Source: Brevundimonas sp. UBA7635
GTDB taxonomy: Bacteria; Pseudomonadota; Alphaproteobacteria; Caulobacterales; Caulobacteraceae
NCBI GenBank assembly: GCA_002483865.1
Contig: DLIT01000117.1
Location: 759-16,165, forward strand
DNA: 15,407 nt
Reading direction: 5' to 3'
Shown: positions 8,192 through 15,407 of the stretch, one piece after another
Numbering within the stretch: the first letter of the stretch is position 1
Layout of the letters: the number at the start of each line of letters is the position of its first letter
Notes under the pieces: generated by a model
What the model was told of the DNA's origin: nothing
Database searches by the model: none
Seen by the model: only the letters and a program-made list of their open reading frames with translations
Position numbers and translations under genes: made by a program

Positions 8192-8231
8192 TTGACGAGG
8201 GGACCCGCTGCGGCGGGTCTTCTGTCGTCAA
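8192..8231. terminator. Terminator hairpin between the permease and acyl-CoA dehydrogenase genes
   Basis: The inner stem GACCCGC-TGCG-GCGGGTC (8202-8219) is perfect and followed by TTCTGT. An outer stem TTGACGA / TCGTCAA (8192-8198 with 8225-8231) closes it further. It lies 17 bases after the permease stop and serves the convergent gene end. Confidence 0.7.
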
Positions 8232-8261
8232 TATCAGCCACCACGACCCAGGCAGGAAACC

Positions 8262-9491
<1,230 letters not shown>

Positions 9492-9571
9492 CGGGGCTAC
9501 CTTCCGTCAATGAAGAACATGGACCTGAGCCTAGAACAGCCACCCTTCATCCACCTAGTCTATTTTCTTCG

Positions 9572-9600
9572 TGTATAAACATTCATAACCAATATATGAT
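9572..9600 (+). promoter_or_regulatory. Promoter and possible LysR operator in the divergent intergenic region
   Basis: An AT-rich island in otherwise GC-rich DNA holds TGTATA (9572-9577), 17 bases, then TATGAT (9595-9600, five of six to the -10 consensus), pointing at the LysR gene. An imperfect palindrome CATA-N7-TATG (9584-9598, flanked by AT/GAT) overlaps the -10 and is a candidate LysR-type binding site for autoregulation and control of the acyl-CoA dehydrogenase. Confidence 0.45.
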
Positions 9601-9631
9601 CGATCCATAACTCCAACAAAGAGCGGCGCCC

Positions 9632-10573
9632 ATGAACCTCAGCAAGGTCGACCTCAACCTGTTCATCGTCTTCGACGCGATCTACACCGAAGCCAACCTG
9701 ACGCGCGCCGGGCAGATCGTCGGCATCACCCAGCCGGCGGTATCCAACGCCCTGTCACGGTTGCGCGAGACATTCAACGACCCGCTGTTCGTGCGCACCG
9801 CCCAAGGCATGGTGCCCACGCCCATGGCGCAGAACATCATCGGCCCGGTACGCAACGCGCTGTCGCTGCTGCGCACCTCGGTACAGGAAAGCCGCATCTT
9901 CACCCCGCTGCAGGCGAGCAAGACCTTCCGCATCAGCATGACCGACCTTACCGAAGCGGTGATCCTGCCGCCGCTGTTCCAGCGCCTGCGCCGGCTTGCC
10001 CCAGCCCTGGTGATCGAGAGTTTCCTGTGCAAGCGCCGCGAAACCACAAAGGAGCTGGCCGCCGGGCGCCTGGACTTCGCCGTCGACGCGCCGCTTAACA
10101 CCGATCCGCAGGTTCGGCACGTCAAGCTCATGCAGGACCGCTACGTCTGCGCCATGCGTCCCGGTCACCCCCAAGCCGACGATAAGCTGACTCTCGACGG
10201 CTACCTGGCCATGACCCATATCCATATCTCCAGCCGCCGCAATGGCCTGGGCTATGTGGACCTGGCCCTTGGCAAAATGGGGGTGCAACGCCGTGTCGCC
10301 CTGCGTTCGCAGCACTACCTGATGGCCTCCCAGGTGCTGCAGCAGACCGACATGGTGATGACCGTTCCCGAACGTTTCGCCCGCCGCCACCAGTTGCGCC
10401 ACCAGCCACTGCCAGTGGAAGTTCCGCCGCTGGAGACCCATCTCTACTGGCACGAGAGCACCGACCAGGACCCGGCCAACCGCTGGATGCGCGAGCAGAT
10501 CATCGAGTTGTGCGAGCGGGTGGTGGCCCAGGACGACCAGGAACAGGCAAGCCCGGCGATCGCATCGGCCTGA
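9632..10573 (+). CDS. LysR family transcriptional regulator
   Basis: 313-residue LysR-type regulator. The winged helix-turn-helix occupies residues 1-65: LNLFIVFDAIYTEANLTRAG then ITQPAVSNALSRLRETFNDP and LFVRTAQGMVPT. The effector-binding domain runs from about 90 to 300 and looks like the NodD/LeuO/NahR branch (FRISMTDLTEAVILPPLF, LAAGRLDFAVDA, ERFARRHQL). AAAGAG precedes the ATG by eight bases. It reads divergently from the acyl-CoA dehydrogenase across 140 bases, the usual arrangement of a LysR protein and its target. The inducer is unknown, but an acyl-chain or aromatic catabolite would suit the target gene. Confidence 0.92.
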   Translation: MNLSKVDLNLFIVFDAIYTEANLTRAGQIVGITQPAVSNALSRLRETFNDPLFVRTAQGMVPTPMAQNIIGPVRNALSLLRTSVQESRIFTPLQASKTFRISMTDLTEAVILPPLFQRLRRLAPALVIESFLCKRRETTKELAAGRLDFAVDAPLNTDPQVRHVKLMQDRYVCAMRPGHPQADDKLTLDGYLAMTHIHISSRRNGLGYVDLALGKMGVQRRVALRSQHYLMASQVLQQTDMVMTVPERFARRHQLRHQPLPVEVPPLETHLYWHESTDQDPANRWMREQIIELCERVVAQDDQEQASPAIASA

Positions 10574-10618
10574 GTCGCCTACACTGTCGATGATTGCCTC
10601 TGAACCCAGGAGCCACTC

Positions 10619-10837
10619 ATGGACGACCGCCAACATGGCAAGCCACCGACCTTTTGGCAGATGCTGCAGAGCATCCTTGCCGCGGCGTTTGGCGTGCAAA
10701 GCGGCAAGAACCGCGCCCGCGACTTCACCTATGGCAAGGCCAGCCATTTCATCGTGATGGGGACAGTGTTCACGCTGATCTTCATCTTCGTGCTGATCGG
10801 CCTGGTGCAGTTGGCGATGCACCTGACGGCGCGCTGA
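10619..10837 (+). CDS. DUF2970 family small membrane protein
   Basis: 72-residue protein with the DUF2970 pattern: a polar, conserved N-terminal half PTFWQMLQSILAAAFGVQSG followed by KNRARDFTYGKASHFI, then one membrane span FIVMGTVFTLIFIFVLIGLVQLAMHL (about 43-68). AGGAG lies 7 bases before the ATG. This family is widespread in proteobacteria with no assigned function. It follows the LysR gene by 45 bases and ends ahead of a strong hairpin, so it may be its own unit or the tail of the LysR transcript. Confidence 0.85.
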   Translation: MDDRQHGKPPTFWQMLQSILAAAFGVQSGKNRARDFTYGKASHFIVMGTVFTLIFIFVLIGLVQLAMHLTAR

Positions 10838-10878
10838 TCACAGGGCAAATCCGCCAATACTGCTCGCCAAAACGCAAT

Positions 10879-10907
10879 CCGCCCGCGGATATCCCTTCCG
10901 CGGGCGG
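10879..10907. terminator. Strong GC hairpin between the DUF2970 gene and the small membrane ORF
   Basis: CCGCCCGCGG and CCGCGGGCGG are perfect 10-bp arms around a 9-base loop, 41 bases after the DUF2970 stop and 35 bases beyond the end of the minus-strand small ORF. TT follows on the plus side and a T-rich stretch (complement of CCAAAACG) lies on the minus side, so it probably ends transcription from both directions. Confidence 0.7.
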
Positions 10908-10942
10908 TTCAGGTGCTTCTCACGGTCTTGAGCAGTTATCCG

Positions 10943-11056
10943 CTATTGATGGCTGACCCAGTACACCGCGGTGACCACCACCAGCACGATCAGACAGAGG
11001 ATCGCCCAGGCATCGACACTGCTGTCAGCTTTGCGGACCTTGGTAGAGTTTCCCAT
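10943..11056 (-). CDS. 37-residue single-span membrane protein
   Basis: On the minus strand an ATG at 11056 opens a 37-codon frame ending in TAG. The product starts MGNSTKVRKADSSVDAW and continues with a hydrophobic run AILCLIVLVVVTAVYWV ending SHQ. The layout is a basic, polar N-terminus, one membrane helix and a very short tail, typical of small inner-membrane proteins. AGAGG lies seven bases before the ATG, and a bidirectional hairpin follows 35 bases downstream. Synonymous third positions are GC-rich as in neighbours. I do not recognise a named family, although similar tiny proteins are often annotated as hypothetical in pseudomonads. Expression is unproven. Confidence 0.7.
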   Translation of the reverse strand: MGNSTKVRKADSSVDAWAILCLIVLVVVTAVYWVSHQ

Positions 11057-11141
11057 TGCATTGCCTCTTGTAGTGGTTATGGGAATGCACTTCACAAGCA
11101 GCAGTTAAGTCCAGCAATGCCCTTCGCTCAAGCAGGGTCTT

Positions 11142-12218
11142 TCAATACTCGACGGGTGACGTGAGAAACGGGTAGCGGAAATCCGCCGGTCGCCCTTCGG
11201 CACTGAAACGGTGGAAGTCGATACCATGGCCATCCTGCTCCAACAACTCGAGCCAGCGCCGCGCCTTGGCTGAGTCGATCAGTTGCAGAGCCGGCGCGCT
11301 GTGCTCGCGCTGGCCATCGCGGTCTACCGCCAGCCCTCGGGCGTCATCGTGCAGCATAACCATGGCCCAGCCACCCAAGGTGAAATGCCCCCCCATGAGC
11401 ACGCTCAAACGCCCGTCGATTCGCGCGCGCAGAGCCTCAGGCGAGCTATTGACCGCACTGAACAGGACATCGCGCCCGGGCACCTTGCCTAGTGCCTGGA
11501 ACGCCTGCATGGCACCGAATGCCATCTGGTCGTTGGCTGACCATACCAGGCGGGTGTCGGGGTAACGCTCGAGCAGCATCTGCGCTTGTTCGAAGGCACG
11601 CTGGCGGCTCCAGCCGCCATACACCACCTGGCGCAGGCGCACCTGGGGGAACTCGGCCAGTGCCCGGCGCATGCCCTGCACGCGCAACTGCGAGGCCGGC
11701 GTGGTCTTGACCCCGGCGAATACCAGCAAGTCGACCGCCCCGGGTGCGGCAGGCAGTTGCGCCGCCAGCGCCTTGAGCATCTGGTAACCAGCCTCCTCGT
11801 CGTTGCTGACCAACGAGCCGAGCACTTCAGGATATTTGTCCGGCTGCGCCTGGACACTGTGCGCCTGGCTGTCGGTGAGGCCGTTGTTGACCAGGAACAG
11901 CTTGACTCCGGTGCCTCGCGACAAGCGGATGATCTCTGGGGCAACGTACAGCTCGTTGACCAGCACCAGGTAGTCCGGGCGCTGTGGTCCTTGCAGCACC
12001 TCTCGGGCCTGAGTAAGGGCCAGGTCGGCGCGACGCTCGCTATATTGCACGCGCAAGGTCATGCCGAGGTCGCTGGCGGCGGCCTGCATGAAGCGTGAAT
12101 AGTCAACCCAGAACGTTTCGTTGGAGTAGCCTGGATTGAGAAACACCACCGAAGCGGCCTGTGCGCTAGCTGCCAGCGGCAGGCTCAGGCACAGGCTCTG
12201 GCACAAGGCCTTGAGCAT
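11142..12218 (-). CDS. Periplasmic sugar-type ABC substrate-binding protein (orphan)
   Basis: 358-residue exported binding protein of the Peripla_BP_4/RbsB superfamily. The signal peptide MLKALCQSLCLSLPLAASAQA ends before ASVVFLNPG; the cysteines at 6 and 10 do not form a lipobox. Fold landmarks: SVVFLNPGYSNETFW, YLVLVNELYVAPEIIRLS, LVSNDEEAGYQMLKAL, VDLLVFAGVKTTPASQLRVQGMRRAL and LVWSANDQMAFGAMQAFQ. AGGGA sits nine bases before the ATG. No permease or ATPase gene is adjacent, so it may feed a distant importer or act as a sensor module for a chemoreceptor or histidine kinase. It reads divergently from cysI over 216 bases. It is only distantly similar to the RbsB at 2518-3465, with much longer loops. 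Confidence 0.85.
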   Translation of the reverse strand: MLKALCQSLCLSLPLAASAQAASVVFLNPGYSNETFWVDYSRFMQAAASDLGMTLRVQYSERRADLALTQAREVLQGPQRPDYLVLVNELYVAPEIIRLSRGTGVKLFLVNNGLTDSQAHSVQAQPDKYPEVLGSLVSNDEEAGYQMLKALAAQLPAAPGAVDLLVFAGVKTTPASQLRVQGMRRALAEFPQVRLRQVVYGGWSRQRAFEQAQMLLERYPDTRLVWSANDQMAFGAMQAFQALGKVPGRDVLFSAVNSSPEALRARIDGRLSVLMGGHFTLGGWAMVMLHDDARGLAVDRDGQREHSAPALQLIDSAKARRWLELLEQDGHGIDFHRFSAEGRPADFRYPFLTSPVEY

Positions 12219-12248
12219 GCTGTTACATCCCTGCGGAGCAAACCCCGG

Positions 12249-12254
12249 ATTATA
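12249..12254 (-). promoter_or_regulatory. Candidate -10 of the orphan binding-protein gene
   Basis: A consensus TATAAT on the minus strand lies about 30 bases before the ATG at 12218. No convincing -35 is found at the usual distance (TTGTCC is 20 bases away), so an activator may be needed. Confidence 0.35.
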
Positions 12255-12335
12255 GCCCTGTGATGTACCGCAGCGGACAAATGCCAGTCAGTCTCACTTA
12301 GTCCAAATAGTTCTTTTCATATGCTAAAACATCAC

Positions 12336-12364
12336 TTTAGCGCATAAACCCACTCTGCTATCGT
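12336..12364 (+). promoter_or_regulatory. Candidate cysI promoter
   Basis: TTTAGC (12336-12341), 17 bases, and TATCGT (12359-12364) with a TG one base ahead, an extended -10. The -35 is weak, as expected for an activator-dependent gene. The AT-rich stretch 12296-12340 just upstream is where CysB would be expected to bind; I cannot define its site with confidence. Confidence 0.45.
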
Positions 12365-12434
12365 TTCCCCGCTCCGACCCGGAGTGCGCGGCCGTGCGCG
12401 CGATTAGCTGCATGCAGCCTGAGACAGGACTTAT

Positions 12435-14102
12435 ATGTACGTATACGACGAGTACGATCAGCGGATCATCGAGGACCGCGTCAAGCAGTTCCGTGATCAG
12501 ACCCGCCGCTACCTGGCCGGTGAGCTGAGCGAAGAAGAATTCCGCCCTCTGCGCCTGCAGAACGGCCTGTATATCCAACGTTTCGCGCCGATGTTGCGAG
12601 TCGCCGTGCCCTATGGCCAGTTGAACGCACGCCAGGCCCGTATGCTGGCGAAAATCGCCCGCGACTACGACAAGGGCTACGCGCATATCAGCACCCGCCA
12701 GAACGTGCAATACAACTGGCCGGCGCTGGAAGACATCCCGGACATTCTCGCTGAGCTGGCCACCGTGCAGATGCACGCGATCCAGACTAGCGGCAACTGC
12801 CTGCGCAACGTCACCACCGACCAGTTCGCCGGTGTCGCCGCCGACGAGCTGGTCGACCCGCGCCCGTGGTGCGAAATCGTCCGCCAGTGGACCACCTTCC
12901 ACCCGGAATTCGCCTACCTGCCGCGCAAGTTCAAGATCGCGGTGATCGGGTCGGAACATGATCGGGCGGCGATGCGCACCCACGATGTCGGCCTGCAGAT
13001 CGTGCGCGATGCGGCGGGACAGACCGCGTTCCGCGTCTTTGTCGGCGGGGGTCAGGGTCGCCTGCCCTACCTGGCCCAGGAGATCGCCAGCGCCGTGCCG
13101 GGCGAGCAGATCCTGGCCTATCTGACGGCCATCCTGCGGGCCTATAACCTGCTGGGACGACGCGACAACATCCACAAGGCGCGGATCAAGATTCTGGTTG
13201 CCAGCCTGGGCATCGACGCCTTTCGCGAAGAGGTCGAGCGTCATTTCGCGGCCCTGGCCCACGAGGACCTGAGGGTGGCTGAAGAAGAACGCGCCCGGAT
13301 TGCGGCCTATTTCCAGCCTCCCGTCTATGAGGCGCTGCCCGTCGTCAGCGCCCGGCTTGAAACAGCCAAACGTCTGAACCCCGAACTGGCACGGTTCGTC
13401 CGTACCAACCTGCGCGCCCATCGGCAGGACGGATATGCCGCCGTGGTCATATCGCTGAAGCCGCTCGACGGGGTGCCCGGCGACATCACCGCCAGCCAGA
13501 TGGACGCCGTGGCCGAGCTGGCCGCCCGCTATTCGCTGGATGAGGTGCGCGCCGCCTATGAGCAGAACCTGGTCCTGCCCCACGTTAAGCTGGACGATGT
13601 CCATGCCCTGTGGAGCGCCCTGCGCCAGGCCGGGCTGGCGACGGCCAATGCCGACCTGGCGACCGACATCATCGCCTGCCCTGGACTGGACTACTGCAGC
13701 CTGGCCAATGCGCGCTCCATTCCCGTCGCCCAGGCCCTGTCCCGCCAGCTGGCCGATCCCGACCATCAGGAAGCCATCGGCCCTGTGCGCATCAACATCA
13801 GTGGCTGCATCAATGCCTGCGGCCACCATCACGTCGGCCACATCGGCGTCCTGGGTGTCGATCGAAAGGGCGAGGAATACTATCAGATTACGGTGGGCGG
13901 CTCGCCTGATGAGCAGGCCACTCTGGGCGAGATCGTCGGGCGCAGCCTGCCCGCTGACGAGGTCGCCCCGGCCATAGGCCGCGTGCTGGGCCGCTATGTG
14001 CAAATACGTCGCGAGGGGGAGCGCTTCATCGACACCGTGCGCCGTTTGGGTGCCGATCCCTTCCGCGCCGCCATCTATGAGGTGACCGATGCAGCGGCTT
14101 GA
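12435..14102 (+). CDS. cysI: Sulfite reductase hemoprotein subunit CysI, apparently chimeric
   Basis: 555-residue siroheme/[4Fe-4S] sulfite reductase of the nitrite/sulfite reductase family, reducing sulfite to sulfide in the cytoplasm. AGGA lies five bases before the ATG. Metal-binding cysteines are all present: Cys415 and Cys421 (CPGLDYC) and Cys458 and Cys462 (CINAC). Residues 1 to about 161 read as Pseudomonas CysI (MYVYDEYDQRIIEDRVKQFR onward). From about 171 (IGSEHDRAAMRTHDVGLQ) the sequence no longer resembles pseudomonad CysI as I recall it and looks alphaproteobacterial. Tyr codons go from 8 TAC/2 TAT to 3 TAC/10 TAT at this point. The frame is intact because the join falls in the conserved YLPRKFKIAV block. 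It overlaps the next gene by 14 bases. The annotation of function is secure; the claim that one cell carries this exact gene is not. Confidence 0.9.
   Translation: MYVYDEYDQRIIEDRVKQFRDQTRRYLAGELSEEEFRPLRLQNGLYIQRFAPMLRVAVPYGQLNARQARMLAKIARDYDKGYAHISTRQNVQYNWPALEDIPDILAELATVQMHAIQTSGNCLRNVTTDQFAGVAADELVDPRPWCEIVRQWTTFHPEFAYLPRKFKIAVIGSEHDRAAMRTHDVGLQIVRDAAGQTAFRVFVGGGQGRLPYLAQEIASAVPGEQILAYLTAILRAYNLLGRRDNIHKARIKILVASLGIDAFREEVERHFAALAHEDLRVAEEERARIAAYFQPPVYEALPVVSARLETAKRLNPELARFVRTNLRAHRQDGYAAVVISLKPLDGVPGDITASQMDAVAELAARYSLDEVRAAYEQNLVLPHVKLDDVHALWSALRQAGLATANADLATDIIACPGLDYCSLANARSIPVAQALSRQLADPDHQEAIGPVRINISGCINACGHHHVGHIGVLGVDRKGEEYYQITVGGSPDEQATLGEIVGRSLPADEVAPAIGRVLGRYVQIRREGERFIDTVRRLGADPFRAAIYEVTDAAA
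12915..12945. other. Apparent junction between Pseudomonas and alphaproteobacterial sequence
   Basis: The switch lies in codons for YLPRKFKIAV, residues 161-170 of CysI, a stretch conserved between lineages at protein level and probably nearly identical in DNA. To the left all genes are P. putida-like; to the right all are Caulobacterales-like, with TAT rather than TAC for Tyr (5 of 5 in the next gene). No insertion sequence, att-like repeat or integrase borders it. Confidence 0.75.
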
Positions 14103-15162
14103 ACCGGGCCAGCCGGGCCCCCGCCTGTCCGTCTCGGCACCCGAGATGGAGGTCCTGGCCGCCGCGCGCGGCCAGAAGCAGCTGGTGCTGGAGTTTGACG
14201 TCTTTCGTGATGGGCGCGGCTTTTCGCTGGCGGCTTTGTTGCGGGCGCGTGGCTTTCAGGGGCGGCTGATCGCAGCAGGCAAGGTCCTGCCCGATCAGGT
14301 GCGCCATCTGCGTCGAAGTGGCTTTGACGCGGTCGAGTTGGCCATCGGCACCGACCCTGCGCCCTGGCAGAAGCTGGACCAGATCTATTCCGCCGCCTAT
14401 CAGCCGGGCGGTCACGACCGACAGGTCCGGCAGGCCCGGCTGGCCAGTCGTCGCGACGAAAGCCTGCAAGCCCTGGCCGCGCGACTGAATGACGACCACG
14501 CCGACAGCCCGGCCGAGGCTATCCTGGCAGCCGCCCTGTTGCCGGAACTCGGCCGTCAGGCAGCCGCGATCTCGTCCTTTGGGGCCGAGGCGGCGGTGTT
14601 GTTGCATCTGGTGTCCCGCATCCGGCCGGACCTGCCGGTCATCTTCCTCGAAACCGGCCAGCACTTCTTCCAGACCCTGGCCTATCGCCGCACCCTGAGC
14701 CAGAGCCTGGGCCTGAGCGATGTGCGCAGTGTCCAGCCCGATCCGGCGACGGTAGCCCGGCAGGACCCGAAGGGTGACCTGTGGCGCGACGACGCCAATG
14801 CCTGCTGCGCCCTTCGCAAGATTCAGCCGCTACAGGACGCCCTAGCCGACTTTGACACAAGGATCACGGGCCGCAAACGCTATCAGAACCGAGAGCGCGC
14901 CGGGCTGCGCCCGTTTGAGGTCATCAACGAGGATCTGGTCGTCAATCCCCTGGTCGCCTGGACGCCACGGCAGATCGAGGCCTGGATCACCGAGCACCGC
15001 CTGCCGCGCCATCCGTTGGTCGAGCAAGGCTATCCCTCGATCGGCTGCTGGCCCTGCACCCGCGCGGTCGAGCCGGACCATGACCCGCGCGAGGGCCGCT
15101 GGGCCGGTCAAGCCAAGACCGAATGCGGCATCCATCGCCCGACGCGGCGCGAGCCCGCCTGA
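14089..15162 (+). CDS. cysH: DUF934 - CysH fusion: assimilatory APS/PAPS reductase
   Basis: 357-residue two-domain protein. Residues 1 to about 115 form a DUF934 domain (FSLAALLRARGFQGRLIAAG, DQVRHLRRSGFDAVEL), a family usually found as a small separate protein beside cysI. Residues about 125-357 are a CysH reductase: SSFGAEAAVLLHLV (162-175, PP-loop nucleotide site), ETGQHFFQTL, the cluster cysteines Cys239-Cys240 in CCALRK and Cys320/Cys323 in GCWPC, ITGRKR (259-264), and the catalytic Cys346 in ECGIH. The four cluster cysteines indicate the [4Fe-4S], APS-preferring type rather than the E. coli PAPS type. It makes sulfite for CysI using thioredoxin. The ATG overlaps the cysI stop by 14 bases. 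Tyr is always TAT, unlike the left part of the window. Whether the fusion is usual for the source genus I cannot check. Confidence 0.88.
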   Translation: MQRLEPGQPGPRLSVSAPEMEVLAAARGQKQLVLEFDVFRDGRGFSLAALLRARGFQGRLIAAGKVLPDQVRHLRRSGFDAVELAIGTDPAPWQKLDQIYSAAYQPGGHDRQVRQARLASRRDESLQALAARLNDDHADSPAEAILAAALLPELGRQAAAISSFGAEAAVLLHLVSRIRPDLPVIFLETGQHFFQTLAYRRTLSQSLGLSDVRSVQPDPATVARQDPKGDLWRDDANACCALRKIQPLQDALADFDTRITGRKRYQNRERAGLRPFEVINEDLVVNPLVAWTPRQIEAWITEHRLPRHPLVEQGYPSIGCWPCTRAVEPDHDPREGRWAGQAKTECGIHRPTRREPA

Positions 15163-15195
15163 CGTAGGCGCTCTGCCTGTATCCTCCCTGCCTTC

Positions 15196-15407
15196 ATGAC
15201 CGAGACTGTTGTGGCCACCTCTTCCATCATCCATCTGATCGGCAATACGCCCCTGATCCGCCTGAATCGCCTGTCGGACCAGACGGGCTGCGAGATTCTG
15301 GGCAAGGCCGAGTTCCTGAACCCGGGACAGTCGATCAAGGATCGCGCGGCCCTGTCCATTGTCCAGAAGGCCCGCGCGTCAGGGGCGCTGAAGCCCGGTG
15401 GGGTGAT
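15196..15407 (+). CDS. cysK: Cysteine synthase A (partial, 5' end only)
   Basis: 70 codons from the ATG at 15196 to the window edge: O-acetylserine sulfhydrylase, which makes cysteine from O-acetylserine and sulfide with PLP. Diagnostic motifs are IIHLIGNTPLIRLNRLS and GKAEFLNPGQSIKDRAAL, with the PLP-binding lysine at Lys48. About 250 further residues should follow. No good ribosome binding site is seen before the ATG (TCCTCCCTGCC), so a nearby start or leader coupling is possible. It lies 33 bases after cysH, so the sulfate-to-cysteine steps form one unit here. Its wording (TGCEILGKAEFLNPGQS) resembles alphaproteobacterial CysK. Confidence 0.9.
   Translation, partial: MTETVVATSSIIHLIGNTPLIRLNRLSDQTGCEILGKAEFLNPGQSIKDRAALSIVQKARASGALKPGGV

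Noticed and set aside
12900..13000. Mobile element or integration site as cause of the cysI junction
   Set aside because: No terminal inverted repeats, target duplication, integrase or transposase sequence is visible, and the join keeps the reading frame exactly at a conserved block.
12324..14003. Long minus-strand open frame (559 codons) opposite cysI
   Set aside because: It is the antisense shadow of a GC-rich coding frame; cysI carries all family motifs and the antisense product has no recognisable domain.
12435..14102. Frameshift or pseudogene in cysI at the junction
   Set aside because: The frame is uninterrupted, total length is normal and all four cluster cysteines are present.

Overview
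The window is two genomes joined. Positions 1 to about 12,915 look like a fluorescent pseudomonad of the Pseudomonas putida group: high GC, putida-type REP elements, and the neighbourhood rbsC-rbsA-rbsB / glutaminase-asparaginase / DUF1654 / endonuclease I, an order I recall from P. putida. From about 12,945 to the end the sequence looks alphaproteobacterial (Caulobacterales, Brevundimonas-like): a cysI remainder, a DUF934-CysH fusion and the start of cysK. The change falls inside the cysI reading frame, in a conserved stretch, and codon use switches there (Tyr is 8 TAC / 2 TAT before it, 3 TAC / 10 TAT after it in the same gene). I think an assembly chimera, or less likely a natural recombination event, is the best explanation, so the cysI gene should not be taken at face value.

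Region by region. 1-3550 (minus strand): ribose-type ABC importer operon rbsB-rbsA-rbsC, read from a strong sigma70 promoter with a LacI-family operator on its start point, and a REP pair between rbsB and rbsA. 3551-4934 (plus): periplasmic glutaminase-asparaginase, preceded by an AauR-type inverted repeat and a -24/-12 (sigma54) promoter. 4935-6060 (plus): a second REP pair, then a DUF1654 gene and a periplasmic endonuclease I, a two-gene unit behind a perfect LexA-type palindrome. 6066-6491 (minus): small HD hydrolase related to ppGpp hydrolases. 6762-8174 (plus): NCS1 permease with its own terminator. 8262-10573: divergent acyl-CoA dehydrogenase (minus) and LysR regulator (plus). 10619-10837: DUF2970 membrane protein. 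10943-11056 (minus): a 37-residue single-span membrane protein. 11142-12218 (minus): lone periplasmic sugar-type binding protein. 12435 onward (plus): sulfate-assimilation genes cysI, DUF934-cysH and cysK.

Together the left part is nutrient uptake and scavenging (ribose, amides and acidic amino acids, nucleobase-type solutes, acyl-CoA oxidation) plus a probable SOS-linked nuclease unit. The right part is assimilatory sulfate reduction: APS/PAPS to sulfite (CysH), sulfite to sulfide (CysI), sulfide to cysteine (CysK). I found no rRNA, tRNA, CRISPR, insertion sequence or integrase.
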